Assembly: GCA_958415525.1 (NCBI GenBank)
Contig: CATYZE010000010.1
Span: forward strand, 1 to 64,000
From: an uncultured Collinsella sp.
GTDB taxonomy: Bacteria > Actinomycetota > Coriobacteriia > Coriobacteriales > Coriobacteriaceae
DNA: 64,000 nucleotides
Direction: 5' to 3'
This document shows positions 22,766 to 32,147 of this stretch, piece after piece. Every line of letters begins with the position of its first letter. Within the stretch, counting starts at the first letter, position 1. Made by a program: the position numbers and the translations under genes. The notes under the pieces were generated by a model. The model was not told the origin of the DNA. It saw only the letters and a program-made list of their open reading frames with translations, and did no database searches.

Positions 22766-24524
22766 GTTGATGTCTCGCCGCTGTCTGATCGAGGCGGCTG
22801 CCGGCGCGCTGCTGCTTTCGGGCTGCTCATCTCAGGACGAATCCTCGACAAATAAGGTAAAAAAGCAGGACAAGATCAAAAAGGCCGAGGCCTCCGTCCA
22901 GTCCAAGCATCTGCGTGATAAGGATGAGCTGTACGAGGTCTACGACGACTCTGGCATTGTGACCATGTATCTGACGGTTTCCCGTGGTAACAGCTCCGAG
23001 AACACGGACCATAGCTGGGCCGAGATCAATACGTACTCGGTGTATGACTATGCCGACATGGGCGTGACGCGCTATCAGGTTATGGGTCTGCTGCAGCCGG
23101 GCGACGAAGACGGCCCGGTGGCCGGCGAGGTTGGCTATGGCGAGGAAGCGCCCAATGCCACCGTGCAGGTGCGCGGCCAGACGTCGAGCTCCTACACGCA
23201 AAAGAATTACAAGGTGGAGCTCAAAAAGGGCAAGGGTACCTGGCGCCAACAGCGCGCGATTGCGCTCAACAAGCACATGGGCGAGGGTATGCGTTTTCGC
23301 AACAAGATGGCCTACGACCTTATCCGCGGGATTCCCCAGATGATGGGCCTGCGCACGCAGTTTGTGCATCTGTGGGTGTGCGACCAGACCGAAAAGTCCA
23401 ACGATACCTTTGAGGACTACGGCCTGTTTACGCAGGTGGAGCAGCTCAACAAGACGGCGCTTAAGGCACATGGCCTGGATAAGAGCGGGCGCCTGTACAA
23501 GGTGAACAGCTTTGATTTCCATCGCTACGAGGACACCATTAAACTTGCCGACGATCCCGACTACAACCAGGCAAGCTTTGAGGGCATGCTCGAGATTAAG
23601 GGCGATTCGGACCACACCAAGCTCATCGAGATGCTCGACGCCCTCAACGACGAATCGCAAAAGATCGATGACGTGCTCGACACCTACTTTGATACCGAGA
23701 ACCTGGTCTATTGGCTGGCGTTTCAGATTCTGACGGGCAACTGCGATACTCAGAACCGTAACTGCTATCTGTATAGCCCGCTCAACTCCAATACGTGGTA
23801 CATCCTCGATTGGGACAACGACGGTATGCTGCGCAAGCTGGAGCTTTCTCTTGCCGGGTTCTCGGACTATGCGAGCTGGGAGCGCGGCGTAAGCAACTAC
23901 TGGGGCAACGTGCTATTCAATCGTGCGCTGCGCAGCAAATCGTTCCGCAGTGAGCTCGACCGCGCCGTCAAGGACCTGCGCTCGTATTTGACCGAGGCGC
24001 GCCTGACAAAGATGATCAAGCACTATCGCGAGGTGACCGAGTCGCTCGTCTTTGCCGCCCCCGATATCGATAACCTGCCCGTGACAAAGGACCAATACGA
24101 GCAGATTGCCGCGGCGATTCCCTCCGAGATCGAGGAGAACTACAAGAGCTTTCGCGAGAGCTATAAAAAGCCCATGCCGTTCTACATTGGCGTGCCGCAG
24201 ATCGATAACGGTAAGCTGCGTATTAACTGGGATGCGTCCTACGACTTTAAGGCGCGTGATATTCGCTATACCGTGGAGCTGGCGCGCGACTATGCCATAA
24301 GCGACGTGCTTTTTAAGGCCGAGGACGTGCTACTTCCCGAGGTGACCTGTGATGCGCCCGATGCCGGCCAGTATTTTGTGCGCGTGCGCGCCACCAACTC
24401 AGACGGCTATACGCAAGATGCGTTTGACTACTATGTGACCGACGACGGCAAGCACTACGGCATGAAGTGTTTTTACGTGCAGGACGGCGGTAAGGTCGTG
24501 GAGGATACGTATGATGAGGGCTAG
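22755..24524 (+). CDS. CotH-family lipoprotein, kinase-like fold
   Basis: 589 aa. The N-terminus MSRRCLIEAAAGALLLSGCS combines a lipobox (LLLSGC, Cys24) with an S-R-R motif before the hydrophobic core, so export as a Tat-type lipoprotein is possible. The CotH domain (about 120-450) shows VQVRGQTSSSYTQKNYKVEL, LNKHMGEGMRFRNKMAYDL and the pair LAFQILTGNCDTQNRNCYLY / WYILDWDNDGML, where N-x-D and D-W-D are the metal and phosphate residues of this atypical kinase. A fibronectin-like tail follows. CotH proteins next to Pel or cellulose genes are thought to modify surface matrix proteins or the polymer. The gene overlaps both neighbours. Confidence 0.85.
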   Translation: MIDKLMSRRCLIEAAAGALLLSGCSSQDESSTNKVKKQDKIKKAEASVQSKHLRDKDELYEVYDDSGIVTMYLTVSRGNSSENTDHSWAEINTYSVYDYADMGVTRYQVMGLLQPGDEDGPVAGEVGYGEEAPNATVQVRGQTSSSYTQKNYKVELKKGKGTWRQQRAIALNKHMGEGMRFRNKMAYDLIRGIPQMMGLRTQFVHLWVCDQTEKSNDTFEDYGLFTQVEQLNKTALKAHGLDKSGRLYKVNSFDFHRYEDTIKLADDPDYNQASFEGMLEIKGDSDHTKLIEMLDALNDESQKIDDVLDTYFDTENLVYWLAFQILTGNCDTQNRNCYLYSPLNSNTWYILDWDNDGMLRKLELSLAGFSDYASWERGVSNYWGNVLFNRALRSKSFRSELDRAVKDLRSYLTEARLTKMIKHYREVTESLVFAAPDIDNLPVTKDQYEQIAAAIPSEIEENYKSFRESYKKPMPFYIGVPQIDNGKLRINWDASYDFKARDIRYTVELARDYAISDVLFKAEDVLLPEVTCDAPDAGQYFVRVRATNSDGYTQDAFDYYVTDDGKHYGMKCFYVQDGGKVVEDTYDEG

Positions 24525-25302
24525 CGCGCTGCTTGAGCGCTTGGCAGCTCCGCCTGTGCGTGCCACGCAGGAGCGTTACCGCCACGAGCTCAAATATCTC
24601 ATTAACGAGGGCGAGCACGCCGCGCTTGCCTGCCGCATGGCGCCGGTGTTTGAGCTGGACAAGCATGCGCAGGCGGGCGGCTACACCATTCGCAGCCTGT
24701 ACTTTGACGACTACTGCAACTCTGCCTACGAAGAAAAAGACGCCGGTATTCTCATGCGCAAAAAGTACCGCGTGCGCATCTATAACGGTGGCGACAAGGT
24801 GATTAAGCTGGAGCGCAAAAAGAAGTACGGCAGCTGGATTTACAAGGAGGACGCGCCACTCACGCGTGGCGAGTTTGAGCAGATTCTGGCCGGAGACTAC
24901 GACTTTTTGCTGAGGAGCCCCTATCCGCTCTGTCGCGAGTTCTACATCGAGTGCATCTGCAACGTGATGCGCCCGCGGACCATTGTGGATTACGAGCGCG
25001 AGCCGTGGGTGATGGATGAGGGCACCGTGCGCATCACGTTTGACATGAACGTTCGTGCCGCGGTGGGTAGCTTCGATATCTTTGACTCGACCTTGCCTGC
25101 ACTGCCTGTGCTGGAGCCCGGCAAGCTGGTGATGGAGGTCAAGTTTACGGAGTTTTGCCCGCAGCTCGTGCGCGATATGGTGCCGCCGGGCGCGGCTGAG
25201 CTTACGGCGGTCTCCAAGTACTGCCTGTGCTACGAAAAGACTGCCTACTTACGCGGCTTTAACTACTGGGAATCGGATTTTGAGAACCGAGGGGATATTT
25301 AG
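24511..25302 (+). CDS. VTC-domain polyphosphate polymerase
   Basis: 263 aa. The tunnel-fold motifs are in order: RHELKYLI (E-x-K near 27-32), YTIRSLYFDD, MRKKYRVRIYNG, IKLERKKKYGSWIYKEDAPL with the basic cluster that lines the polymer tunnel, and VMEVKFTEFCPQLVRDM near the C-terminus. VTC catalytic domains make inorganic polyphosphate from ATP. In bacteria the gene commonly sits with cotH and DUF4956, as here, in exopolysaccharide loci. No membrane helix is seen; the following DUF4956 protein may provide the membrane part. The ATG lies 12 bp inside the CotH gene, so translation is coupled. Confidence 0.85.
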   Translation: MMRASALLERLAAPPVRATQERYRHELKYLINEGEHAALACRMAPVFELDKHAQAGGYTIRSLYFDDYCNSAYEEKDAGILMRKKYRVRIYNGGDKVIKLERKKKYGSWIYKEDAPLTRGEFEQILAGDYDFLLRSPYPLCREFYIECICNVMRPRTIVDYEREPWVMDEGTVRITFDMNVRAAVGSFDIFDSTLPALPVLEPGKLVMEVKFTEFCPQLVRDMVPPGAAELTAVSKYCLCYEKTAYLRGFNYWESDFENRGDI

Positions 25303-25305
25303 ACC

Positions 25306-25971
25306 ATGAGCACCAGGGACTTTTTTAAGAACTCCGTCTTGGAGGCGTTTGGTCAGGTCGACCCTGCCAAGATCGGTTTGTCGCTGCTCGTGGCGCTCGC
25401 CATGGGCATCCTGATCTATTACGTGTACAAACGCTTTTTTACCGGCGTGGTGTATTCGCGCAGCTTTGCCGTGACGCTCGTGGGTATGTGCGTGCTCACC
25501 TGCATGGTCACGCTCGCGATCTCGACCAACGTGGTCATTTCGCTCGGTATGGTCGGTGCTCTGTCCATCGTCCGCTATCGTACGGCGGTCAAGGACCCGC
25601 TCGACCTGTTGTATCTGTTTTGGGCGATTACCACGGGCATTACGGCGGGTGCCGGCATGTATGCGCTCGTAGAGATCACGGCAGTGGTGATCGTGGTGAT
25701 GATTGCCGGCTTTGCGAGCCACCAGGACAAGGCGCGCGTGTACATGATGGTCATCCACTACACGGGGCAGACCACCGGCGATGATATCGTGCGTGCATTT
25801 GGGCGCACCAAGTTTTCCGTCAAGTCCAAGACGATGCGCGGCGACAAGGTCGAGATGGCCGTTGAGGTGTTCTCGGACGGCGTGGATATGCCCTATGCCG
25901 ACGCCATCCGCGCGCTCGATGGCGTTGAGGACCTGACGCTCATCCAATACAACGGCGAGTATCACGGTTAG
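25306..25971 (+). CDS. DUF4956 membrane protein
   Basis: 221 aa. Three or four hydrophobic helices occupy residues 18-145, with the conserved SLGMVGALSIVRYRTAVKDP segment (about 79-98) that marks DUF4956, followed by a cytosolic C-terminal domain of ferredoxin-like appearance (about 145-221). The family is almost always next to VTC polymerases and CotH, and it is probably the membrane partner of the polymerase; its exact role is unknown. It starts 3 bp after the VTC stop and ends the operon. No clear terminator hairpin follows; the next gene starts 33 bp downstream and may be read through. Confidence 0.85.
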   Translation: MSTRDFFKNSVLEAFGQVDPAKIGLSLLVALAMGILIYYVYKRFFTGVVYSRSFAVTLVGMCVLTCMVTLAISTNVVISLGMVGALSIVRYRTAVKDPLDLLYLFWAITTGITAGAGMYALVEITAVVIVVMIAGFASHQDKARVYMMVIHYTGQTTGDDIVRAFGRTKFSVKSKTMRGDKVEMAVEVFSDGVDMPYADAIRALDGVEDLTLIQYNGEYHG

Positions 25972-26004
25972 TTTGGTACAGTTTTATTTAAGGGGCGGTG
26001 TCGC

Positions 26005-26997
26005 GTGGACGTGCAGCAGCTTGAAGAGACCTGGGCCGTAAGGGCCGGCGCACGTGAAACGTGTCTTGTTGCGGCCTCGCATGTGCCGGCGGCACTGTCG
26101 CTGCTGGGGATCGTGCGGCCCGGCGATCGCCTGGTGGCCTTTGCGGACGACTTTGCCGATGCGTTTGCCTGTGGCTTTGATGGCTGCGATGTTGCGCTGG
26201 TGGGGGAGCCCGCGGCTGCGGCGTTTGCTGCGGCGTCCGAGGGCTTTGATGCATCGTTTGATGCTGGCGCGCCGCATCTGTGGTGGTTCGTCAACTCCAT
26301 CGGCGGGTTTGGCCTGCGTGTGCCCGACCTTCGTGCACTGGGTCGCGAGGCTCGTGAGGCCCATGCACTGCTTGTGGTTGATAACACTGTGGCGGGCGTC
26401 TTTGGGTGCGATCCGCTGCGCTTGGGTGCCGTGCTGTCGCTCGAGGCGCTCGATCGCGTGTGTGCCGGCGTGGCGCCGCGCAAACTCGTTGCCGCTTCGG
26501 TGGCGCGCTCGCAGCTCAAGCGCCATCGCGTGGATGCCGCCGCAGAGTGCGCGCACGCGTTGTTTGCGGGTCGCGGTGCGCCCGCGCTTGACCTTTCTGT
26601 TGATGAGGCCGATGTGCTGGAGCGCGGGCTGGACTCGCTCGATGCTCGCATGCAGGCTCACTTCGACCGCGCACGTGCACTGGCCGAGTATCTGGCTGCC
26701 AACGAGATGGTGCGCAACGTGCGCTATCCTGGGCTGGGTTCGCATCCCGATCATGCGGTTGCAACGGGAATCCTCGAGCACGGCTTTGGCCCGGCAGTTG
26801 AGTTTGACCTTATCGAGCGAAGTGCGGGTGAGCTGTTCGACACATTGCCGGGGGAGTTCCGCACGTCGCCCGCCGGCGGCGCAACGACACGCCTTTCGGC
26901 CCCACGCGGCAAGCAGGGGGGAACCATCCGCCTCTTCGCCGGCACCGACAATCCCTTGATAGTTGCGGCCACCCTGGACAACGCCCTCCGTAAGTAG
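26005..26997 (+). CDS. Cys/Met-metabolism PLP-fold protein lacking the catalytic lysine
   Basis: 330 aa from GTG 26005. The fold-type I pattern of cystathionine gamma-synthase relatives is visible: LLVVDNTVAG (DNT 126-128), VRNVRYPGLGSHPDHAVA, GEFRTSPAGGATTRLS and GTIRLFAGTDNPLIVAATLDNAL. Where the family has S-x-T-K-Y with the PLP-binding lysine, this protein has LEALDRV (146-152), and the normal N-terminal substrate region is shortened. The usual length is about 380-400 aa. I therefore expect no transamination-type chemistry unless another lysine (K160 or K174) takes over. It follows the Pel operon by 33 bp and ends stop-to-stop against the ModE-like gene. Function unknown. Confidence 0.7.
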   Translation: MDVQQLEETWAVRAGARETCLVAASHVPAALSLLGIVRPGDRLVAFADDFADAFACGFDGCDVALVGEPAAAAFAAASEGFDASFDAGAPHLWWFVNSIGGFGLRVPDLRALGREAREAHALLVVDNTVAGVFGCDPLRLGAVLSLEALDRVCAGVAPRKLVAASVARSQLKRHRVDAAAECAHALFAGRGAPALDLSVDEADVLERGLDSLDARMQAHFDRARALAEYLAANEMVRNVRYPGLGSHPDHAVATGILEHGFGPAVEFDLIERSAGELFDTLPGEFRTSPAGGATTRLSAPRGKQGGTIRLFAGTDNPLIVAATLDNALRK

Positions 26998-27345
26998 CTA
27001 CTTTTTGGTGATGCTGGCGATGAGGGCGTCGGCTTTGGTGGCGATGACGTTGTTGATGTCGGCCTGCAGCTCCTCGTAGACTGCTATTGCTCGCTCACCG
27101 GCGGGGGTGAGCGTGGATCCGCGGGCGCCGTCGCGCTCGATGAGCTTGCAGCCCAGCTGTCCTTCGGCCTCGTTCACAATGCGCCAGGCCTTGGAATACG
27201 CCATACCCATGCTCTTGGCGGCACGGTTGAGCGAGTGCTCGCGGGCGATACCTTGCAGCAACAAGACGCAGCCGTGGCCGAAGACGCCCGGCAAATCCTT
27301 GTCGCACGCTTGAATGACCAACTTTGCCGTCGTCTTGTACTTCAT
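26998..27345 (-). CDS. ModE-like winged-helix regulator
   Basis: 115 aa from ATG 27345; a GTG at 27354 would add three residues and also has GGGGAG before it. The chain is a LysR/ModE-type winged helix: LNRAAKSMGMAYSKAWRIVNEAEGQLGCKLIERDGARGSTLTPAGERAI. It has no molybdate-binding (MOP) domain, so it corresponds to the short, DNA-binding-only ModE relatives found near molybdate or other metal genes. No such target genes are in the window. The gene reads towards the PLP-fold protein and their stop codons abut (TAG|CTA), leaving no room for a separate terminator. Confidence 0.82.
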   Translation of the reverse strand: MKYKTTAKLVIQACDKDLPGVFGHGCVLLLQGIAREHSLNRAAKSMGMAYSKAWRIVNEAEGQLGCKLIERDGARGSTLTPAGERAIAVYEELQADINNVIATKADALIASITKK

Positions 27346-27430
27346 ACGCTCCACGTCTCCCCGCTAAAGTGTTTGCTGGGTAAACGCAAAGCCTGCGTCA
27401 AACCCTCGTGTGCTCTTCTTAAATCATGCA

Positions 27431-27459
27431 TTGTAGCAGTCAAAGTGCGTTAAGATACT
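27431..27459 (+). promoter_or_regulatory. Candidate guaB promoter
   Basis: TTGTAG at 27431-27436 and GATACT at 27454-27459, 17 bp apart, about 80 bp before guaB. The fit is moderate (4 of 6 in each box). Confidence 0.5.
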
Positions 27460-27538
27460 TCTCCAGTATTGGGCGCCCAAGGTTGGGCTGGGTCCTACGA
27501 GGCCTGCAGCCGACCGGTCGCATGGAAAAAGGAGAAAC

Positions 27539-29050
27539 ATGGCTACGTTCTTTCCCGGTGAGTCCCACACGTTTTCGGAGTATCTGCTGGTCCCTGGCTA
27601 TTCGTCCTCGCAGTGCATCCCCAACAACGTCTCTCTTAAGACGCCGCTAACCCGCTTTAAGCGCGGTGAGAAGCCGGCAATCACCCTGAACATCCCCATG
27701 GTTTCCGCCATCATGCAGTCCGTCTCGGGCGTCGACATGGGTGTCGCGCTTGCTACCGAGGGTGGCCTGTCCTTCATTTACGGTTCCCAGACCCCCGAGT
27801 CCGAGGCAGCTATGGTCAAGGCCGTCAAGGATCACAAGGCTGGCTTCGTTCAGTCCGATTCCACGCTGACCCCCGACATGACCATGGAGCAGGTCATCGA
27901 GCTCAAGGAGAAGACCGGTCACTCCACCATGCCGGTCACCGACGACGGTACCCCCAAGGGCAAGCTCCTGGGCATCGTCACCAGCCGTGACTACCGCCCC
28001 AGCCGCGATGACCACCAGAAGAAGGTCTCCGAGTTCATGACTCCGCGTGAGCAGCTCATCGTGGGCGACAAGAACATCAGCCTCAAGGTTGCCAACGACG
28101 TCATCTGGGACAACAAGCTCAACGCCCTGCCGATCGTCGATGACAACGATCACCTCATGGGCATCGTCTTCCGCAAGGACTACGACAGCCACAAGACCAA
28201 CCCCAACGAGCTGCTCGATAACGACAAGCGCTATATGGTCGGCGCCGGTATCAATACCCGCGACTATGCCGAGCGCGTGCCGCTGCTCATCGAGGCTGGC
28301 GCCGACGTTCTGTGCATCGACTCCTCCGAGGGCTTCAGCGAGTGGCAGAAGCGCACCATCGAGTGGATCCGCGCCAACTATGGCGAGGACGTCAAGGTCG
28401 GTGCCGGTAACGTCGTCGACGCCGAGGGCTTCCGCTTCCTGGCCGACTGCGGTGCCGACTTCATCAAGGTCGGTATCGGCGGCGGTTCCATCTGCATTAC
28501 CCGCGAGACCAAGGGTATCGGTCGTGGCCAGGCCACCGCGTTGATCGACGTCTGCCGCGCTCGCGACGAGTACTACGAGGAGACCGGCGTCTACGTGCCC
28601 GTGTGCTCCGACGGCGGTATCGTCTACGACTACCACATGACGCTCGCCCTTGCCATGGGTGCCGACTTTATGATGCTGGGTCGCTACTTCGCCCGCTTCG
28701 ACGAGAGCCCGACCGAGCGCGTCAACGTGAACGGTCAGTACATGAAGGAGTACTGGGGCGAGGGTTCTGCGCGTGCACGCAACTGGCAGCGTTACGACCT
28801 GGGCGGCGCCGCGAAGCTCAGCTTTGTTGAGGGCGTCGACTCCTACGTTCCCTACGCCGGCTCCCTCAAGGACGGTGTGGGCGGCACGCTCTACAAGGTC
28901 AAGTCCACGATGTGCAACTGTGGCGCCCTCTCGATCCCCGAGCTCCAGGAAAAGGCACGCCTGACGCTGGTAAGCTCGACCTCCATCGTCGAAGGCGGCG
29001 CCCACGACGTAGTGGTCAAGGACTCTCAGCAGTCTGTAAGCTATCGATAA
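27539..29050 (+). CDS. guaB: Inosine-5'-monophosphate dehydrogenase
   Basis: 503 aa. The enzyme oxidises IMP to XMP with NAD, the committing step of GTP synthesis. It shows the TIM-barrel start, a pair of CBS domains at about 100-220 ([24 protein letters not shown] and [23 protein letters not shown]), the substrate loop [18 protein letters not shown] with catalytic Cys319, and [25 protein letters not shown] for phosphate binding. The N-terminus ([17 protein letters not shown]) is of the subgroup found in some gut Firmicutes and Actinobacteria. It has its own promoter and is followed by a strong terminator, so it is monocistronic. Confidence 0.95.
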   Translation: MATFFPGESHTFSEYLLVPGYSSSQCIPNNVSLKTPLTRFKRGEKPAITLNIPMVSAIMQSVSGVDMGVALATEGGLSFIYGSQTPESEAAMVKAVKDHKAGFVQSDSTLTPDMTMEQVIELKEKTGHSTMPVTDDGTPKGKLLGIVTSRDYRPSRDDHQKKVSEFMTPREQLIVGDKNISLKVANDVIWDNKLNALPIVDDNDHLMGIVFRKDYDSHKTNPNELLDNDKRYMVGAGINTRDYAERVPLLIEAGADVLCIDSSEGFSEWQKRTIEWIRANYGEDVKVGAGNVVDAEGFRFLADCGADFIKVGIGGGSICITRETKGIGRGQATALIDVCRARDEYYEETGVYVPVCSDGGIVYDYHMTLALAMGADFMMLGRYFARFDESPTERVNVNGQYMKEYWGEGSARARNWQRYDLGGAAKLSFVEGVDSYVPYAGSLKDGVGGTLYKVKSTMCNCGALSIPELQEKARLTLVSSTSIVEGGAHDVVVKDSQQSVSYR

Positions 29051-29099
29051 GGTAAGAGCTGCATATCAAAGGTTGATTCCCAACCACGTTATTTAGATA

Positions 29100-29142
29100 A
29101 AGCGAGATGCCGGCAAGTCGCAGGCATCTCGCTTGTTGTATT
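29100..29142 (+). terminator. Terminator after guaB
   Basis: Stem AAGCGAGATGCC (29100-29111) pairs fully with GGCATCTCGCTT (29123-29134), with an 11-nt loop followed by a T-rich tail. Confidence 0.85.
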
Positions 29143-29169
29143 TGTTATTATCTACCGAGTTAACGATGT

Positions 29170-29288
29170 GGCGGGGCGTTCTTACCTTTGCTCGCTGCAA
29201 GTTCCGCACGCAAAGAAGAGCACTAAATGTGCTCTTCGTCTTGCGCAGGACTGTCCGCAGCAGCGAGTAAAGGTAAGAACGCCCCGCC
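29170..29288. repeat. Large inverted repeat upstream of leuS
   Basis: Arms 29170-29198 and 29260-29288 are complementary at 28 of 29 positions. A second hairpin nests between them (29210-29223 with 29229-29244). The structure ends 27 bp before the leuS start and would be part of the leader if transcription starts upstream. No T-box features are present. Confidence 0.8.
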
Positions 29289-29314
29289 CCAACCGAGATA
29301 ACAAAGGAGCTGAT

Positions 29315-31891
29315 ATGTGCGATTGCACAGATCATAAGGACGAGATCCCTGCCTACGACGCGCAGGCCATTGAGTCCCGATGGATGAAGGCCTGGGAGGA
29401 CTCCAACCTCTTTGCCGTCGACACCGACGCCAGCAAGCCCAAGAAGTACGTGCTCGAGATGTTCCCGTATCCGTCGGGCGACCTGCACATGGGTCACGCG
29501 CGCAACTACACCATCGGCGATGCCATGGCCCGTCAGGCCCGCATGCGCGGCTACGACGTGCTGCATCCCATCGGCTTTGACGCCTTTGGCCTGCCCGCCG
29601 AGAACGCCGCCATCAAGCACAACACGCAGGCTGCCGCTTGGACGTACAAGAACATGGACCAGGCGCTCGCCACGATGAAGCGCATGGGCTTCTCCTACGA
29701 TCTGGATCGCATGGTCAAGACCTGCAGCCCCGACTACTACCGCTGGGGCCAGTGGATTTTTGAGAAGATGTGGGAAAAGGGCCTGGTCTACCGCAAGAAG
29801 AACCCGGTCAACTGGTGCCCCAACTGCAAGACCGTTTTGGCCAACGAGCAGGTCACCGAGGGCAAGTGCTGGCGCTGCGGCACCGAGCCCGAGAAGCGCG
29901 ACCTGGAGCAGTGGTACTTTAAGATCACCGAGTACTCCCAGGAGCTGCTCGACGACCTGGAGAAGCTCCCCGGCTGGCCCGAGCGCGTAAAGCAGATGCA
30001 GGCCAACTGGATCGGCCGCTCCGAGGGCGCCGAGGTCGACTTTACCCTGTGCGACCAGGATGGCGAGCCCATCGAGGGCGACGAGGGTAAGATCACCGTC
30101 TTCACCACGCGTGCCGACACGCTCTTCGGTGTCTCCTTCTTTGTCCTGGCTCCCGAGTATGCGCGCCTGCACGAGCTCGTTGAGGGTACGGAGTACGAGG
30201 AGGCCGTCACCAAGATCGTCGAGGACTCCAAGCATATCTCTGCCGTCGAGCGTGCCCAGGGCACCCTCGAGAAGCACGGTGCCTTTACCGGCCGCTACGT
30301 GGTGAACCCCGTCAACGGCGAGAAGGTCCCCGTGTGGGTTGCCGACTACGTCGTGTCCGACTACGGCACCGGTGCCGTCATGGCTGTTCCTTGCGGCGAC
30401 CAGCGCGACTTTGAGTTCGCCCGCAAGTATGACCTGCCTATTGTGCCGATCATCCTGGACGATGACGACCGCGCTGCCGTCGAGGCCAGCGGCGAGACCA
30501 TCGATACTTTCCATGCCGAGACCGTCGACTGGGATTGCGCCCACGCTGCCGAGGGCACGCTCGTCCAGTCCGGCAAGTACACCGGCATGCGCGGTGGCAA
30601 GCACTCCGAGGGCGAGGCTGCGATCGTGGCCGACCTCGAGGCGATGGGCTGCGGCCGTCGCAAGGTCGAGTTCCGTCTGCGCGACTGGCTCATCAGCCGT
30701 CAGCGTTATTGGGGCAACCCCATCCCGGCCATCCACTGCGAGCACTGCGGCATCGTGCCCGTGCCCGAGGACCAGCTGCCGGTGACGCTGCCCGAGAACC
30801 TGGACCTGGGTGCCGGCGAGACCCTCGCCGAGTGCAAGGAGTTCTACGAGACCACCTGCCCGGTCTGTGGCCGCCCGGCCAAGCGTGAGACCGATACCAT
30901 GGACACCTTTACCTGCTCCAGCTGGTATTACCTGCGCTACACCGACCCGCATAACACCGAGCTGCCCTTCTCGAAGGAGGCCGCCGACCGTTGGATGCCC
31001 GTCGATAACTACATCGGCGGCATCGAGCACGCCATTCTGCACCTGCTCTACAGCCGCTTCTTTACCAAGGCGCTGCGCGACCTGGGCCTGCTGAGCGTGG
31101 ACGAGCCCTTTACCAACCTGCTGTGCCAGGGCATGGTCAAGGACGAGAACGGCGACACCATGTCCAAGTCCAAGGGCAACGTCGTGCCTCCGAGCTCGGT
31201 CATCGAGCCCTTCGGCGCCGATACCATGCGTCTGGCGATCCTGTTTATCGCCCCGCCCGAGAAGGACTTCGACTGGGATCCCAAGGCCGTCGAGGGCGCC
31301 AATCGCTTCATCAAGCGCGCTTGGCGTATCGTGTGGCAGCTCGTCCAGTCCGGCGACGCCAACGTGGCCTTTGACAAGTCCGCGCTCGACGAGGTCGCGA
31401 TGAAGCTCTATCGCGAGCGTCACCGCACCATTGCCAAGTGCACCGAGGACTTCGACCGCGGCCAGTTCAACACCGCGATTTCGGCCGTCATGGAACTTGT
31501 CAACGCCGCGAGCGCCTACCTCAATGCTACTGAGGGCGCTTCCCGTGACAAGGCCCTGTGCTACGGCGTGGCCAAGGATATCGTGAGCGTCCTTGCCCCC
31601 ATCTGCCCGTTCTGGGCCGACGAGCTGTGGCACGAGGCGCTCGGCTGCGAGGGCAACGCCTACACCGCCGCCTGGCCCGAGTTCGACCTGGCCGAGTCCA
31701 TCGAGGACACGGTGCAGATCGTCGTACAGGTGCTCGGCAAGGTCCGTGGCCGCATCGACGTCCCCCGCGACGCCTCCAACGAGGAGATGCAGGCTGCCGC
31801 CGAGGCCGCTGTCGCCAAGTGGCTCGAGGGCAAGACGGTTGTCAAGGCCATCTGCGTGCCCGGCAAGCTGGTCAACCTGGTGGTCAAGTAA
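29315..31891 (+). CDS. leuS: Leucyl-tRNA synthetase
   Basis: 858 aa from ATG 29315, after AAAGGAG; the frame is open further upstream but that part lies in the inverted repeat. Class I synthetase that charges tRNA-Leu in the cytosol. The HIGH motif is HMGH at 58-61, and KMSKS appears as TMSKS at 615-619. A zinc-ribbon [22 protein letters not shown] lies in the insertion near 169-190 and a second CPVC in the region near 515. The editing domain contains [13 protein letters not shown] and the threonine/aspartate segment [16 protein letters not shown]. The length is normal. It seems monocistronic, between an inverted-repeat leader and a hairpin. Confidence 0.96.
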   Translation: MCDCTDHKDEIPAYDAQAIESRWMKAWEDSNLFAVDTDASKPKKYVLEMFPYPSGDLHMGHARNYTIGDAMARQARMRGYDVLHPIGFDAFGLPAENAAIKHNTQAAAWTYKNMDQALATMKRMGFSYDLDRMVKTCSPDYYRWGQWIFEKMWEKGLVYRKKNPVNWCPNCKTVLANEQVTEGKCWRCGTEPEKRDLEQWYFKITEYSQELLDDLEKLPGWPERVKQMQANWIGRSEGAEVDFTLCDQDGEPIEGDEGKITVFTTRADTLFGVSFFVLAPEYARLHELVEGTEYEEAVTKIVEDSKHISAVERAQGTLEKHGAFTGRYVVNPVNGEKVPVWVADYVVSDYGTGAVMAVPCGDQRDFEFARKYDLPIVPIILDDDDRAAVEASGETIDTFHAETVDWDCAHAAEGTLVQSGKYTGMRGGKHSEGEAAIVADLEAMGCGRRKVEFRLRDWLISRQRYWGNPIPAIHCEHCGIVPVPEDQLPVTLPENLDLGAGETLAECKEFYETTCPVCGRPAKRETDTMDTFTCSSWYYLRYTDPHNTELPFSKEAADRWMPVDNYIGGIEHAILHLLYSRFFTKALRDLGLLSVDEPFTNLLCQGMVKDENGDTMSKSKGNVVPPSSVIEPFGADTMRLAILFIAPPEKDFDWDPKAVEGANRFIKRAWRIVWQLVQSGDANVAFDKSALDEVAMKLYRERHRTIAKCTEDFDRGQFNTAISAVMELVNAASAYLNATEGASRDKALCYGVAKDIVSVLAPICPFWADELWHEALGCEGNAYTAAWPEFDLAESIEDTVQIVVQVLGKVRGRIDVPRDASNEEMQAAAEAAVAKWLEGKTVVKAICVPGKLVNLVVK

Positions 31892-31918
31892 GCGCCGCGC
31901 GCATAGCTGACATCAAAA

Positions 31919-31955
31919 AGCGAGGGACGATTCCGCAGGAGTCGCTCCTCGCATT
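31919..31955 (+). terminator. Likely terminator hairpin after leuS
   Basis: GCGAGGGAC (31920-31928) pairs with GTC...CCTCGC (up to 31951) around TCC-GCA-GGA. There is no long T-tract, so termination strength is uncertain. Confidence 0.45.
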
Positions 31956-32040
31956 GGTTAAGGATACTTGCGACAACACCCAATTATCCATTTCTTGTGG
32001 AGAACCTGTGCTCAGGCTGACCTGCGGGTTTGTGCTGTGG

Positions 32041-32069
32041 TTGCACGTTTGTGCAGCTATTGGTATAGT
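32041..32069 (+). promoter_or_regulatory. Promoter of the rimP-nusA-infB operon
   Basis: TTGCAC at 32041-32046 and TATAGT at 32064-32069 with an ideal 17-bp spacer. The expected start near 32076 leaves a leader of about 70 nt that includes the hairpin at 32095-32127. Confidence 0.85.
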
Positions 32070-32094
32070 TTGCTTGCAAATGAAGTTGTAATTG

Positions 32095-32127
32095 AAAGAA
32101 GTGGGGTTTCGGCCCCGCTTCTTTTTT
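32095..32127 (+). terminator. Leader terminator/attenuator before rimP
   Basis: AAAGAAGTGGGG (32095-32106) pairs with CCCCGCTTCTTT (32113-32124) and a run of Ts follows. It lies between the promoter and rimP, so the operon can only be expressed by read-through or antitermination. Confidence 0.75.
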
Positions 32128-32147
32128 GTATGGATGGAGGTGCCGCA

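Noticed and set aside
29170..29314. T-box riboswitch before leuS
   Set aside because: The region is a large inverted repeat. I found no T-box bulge sequence, no leucine specifier loop and no terminator/antiterminator pair.
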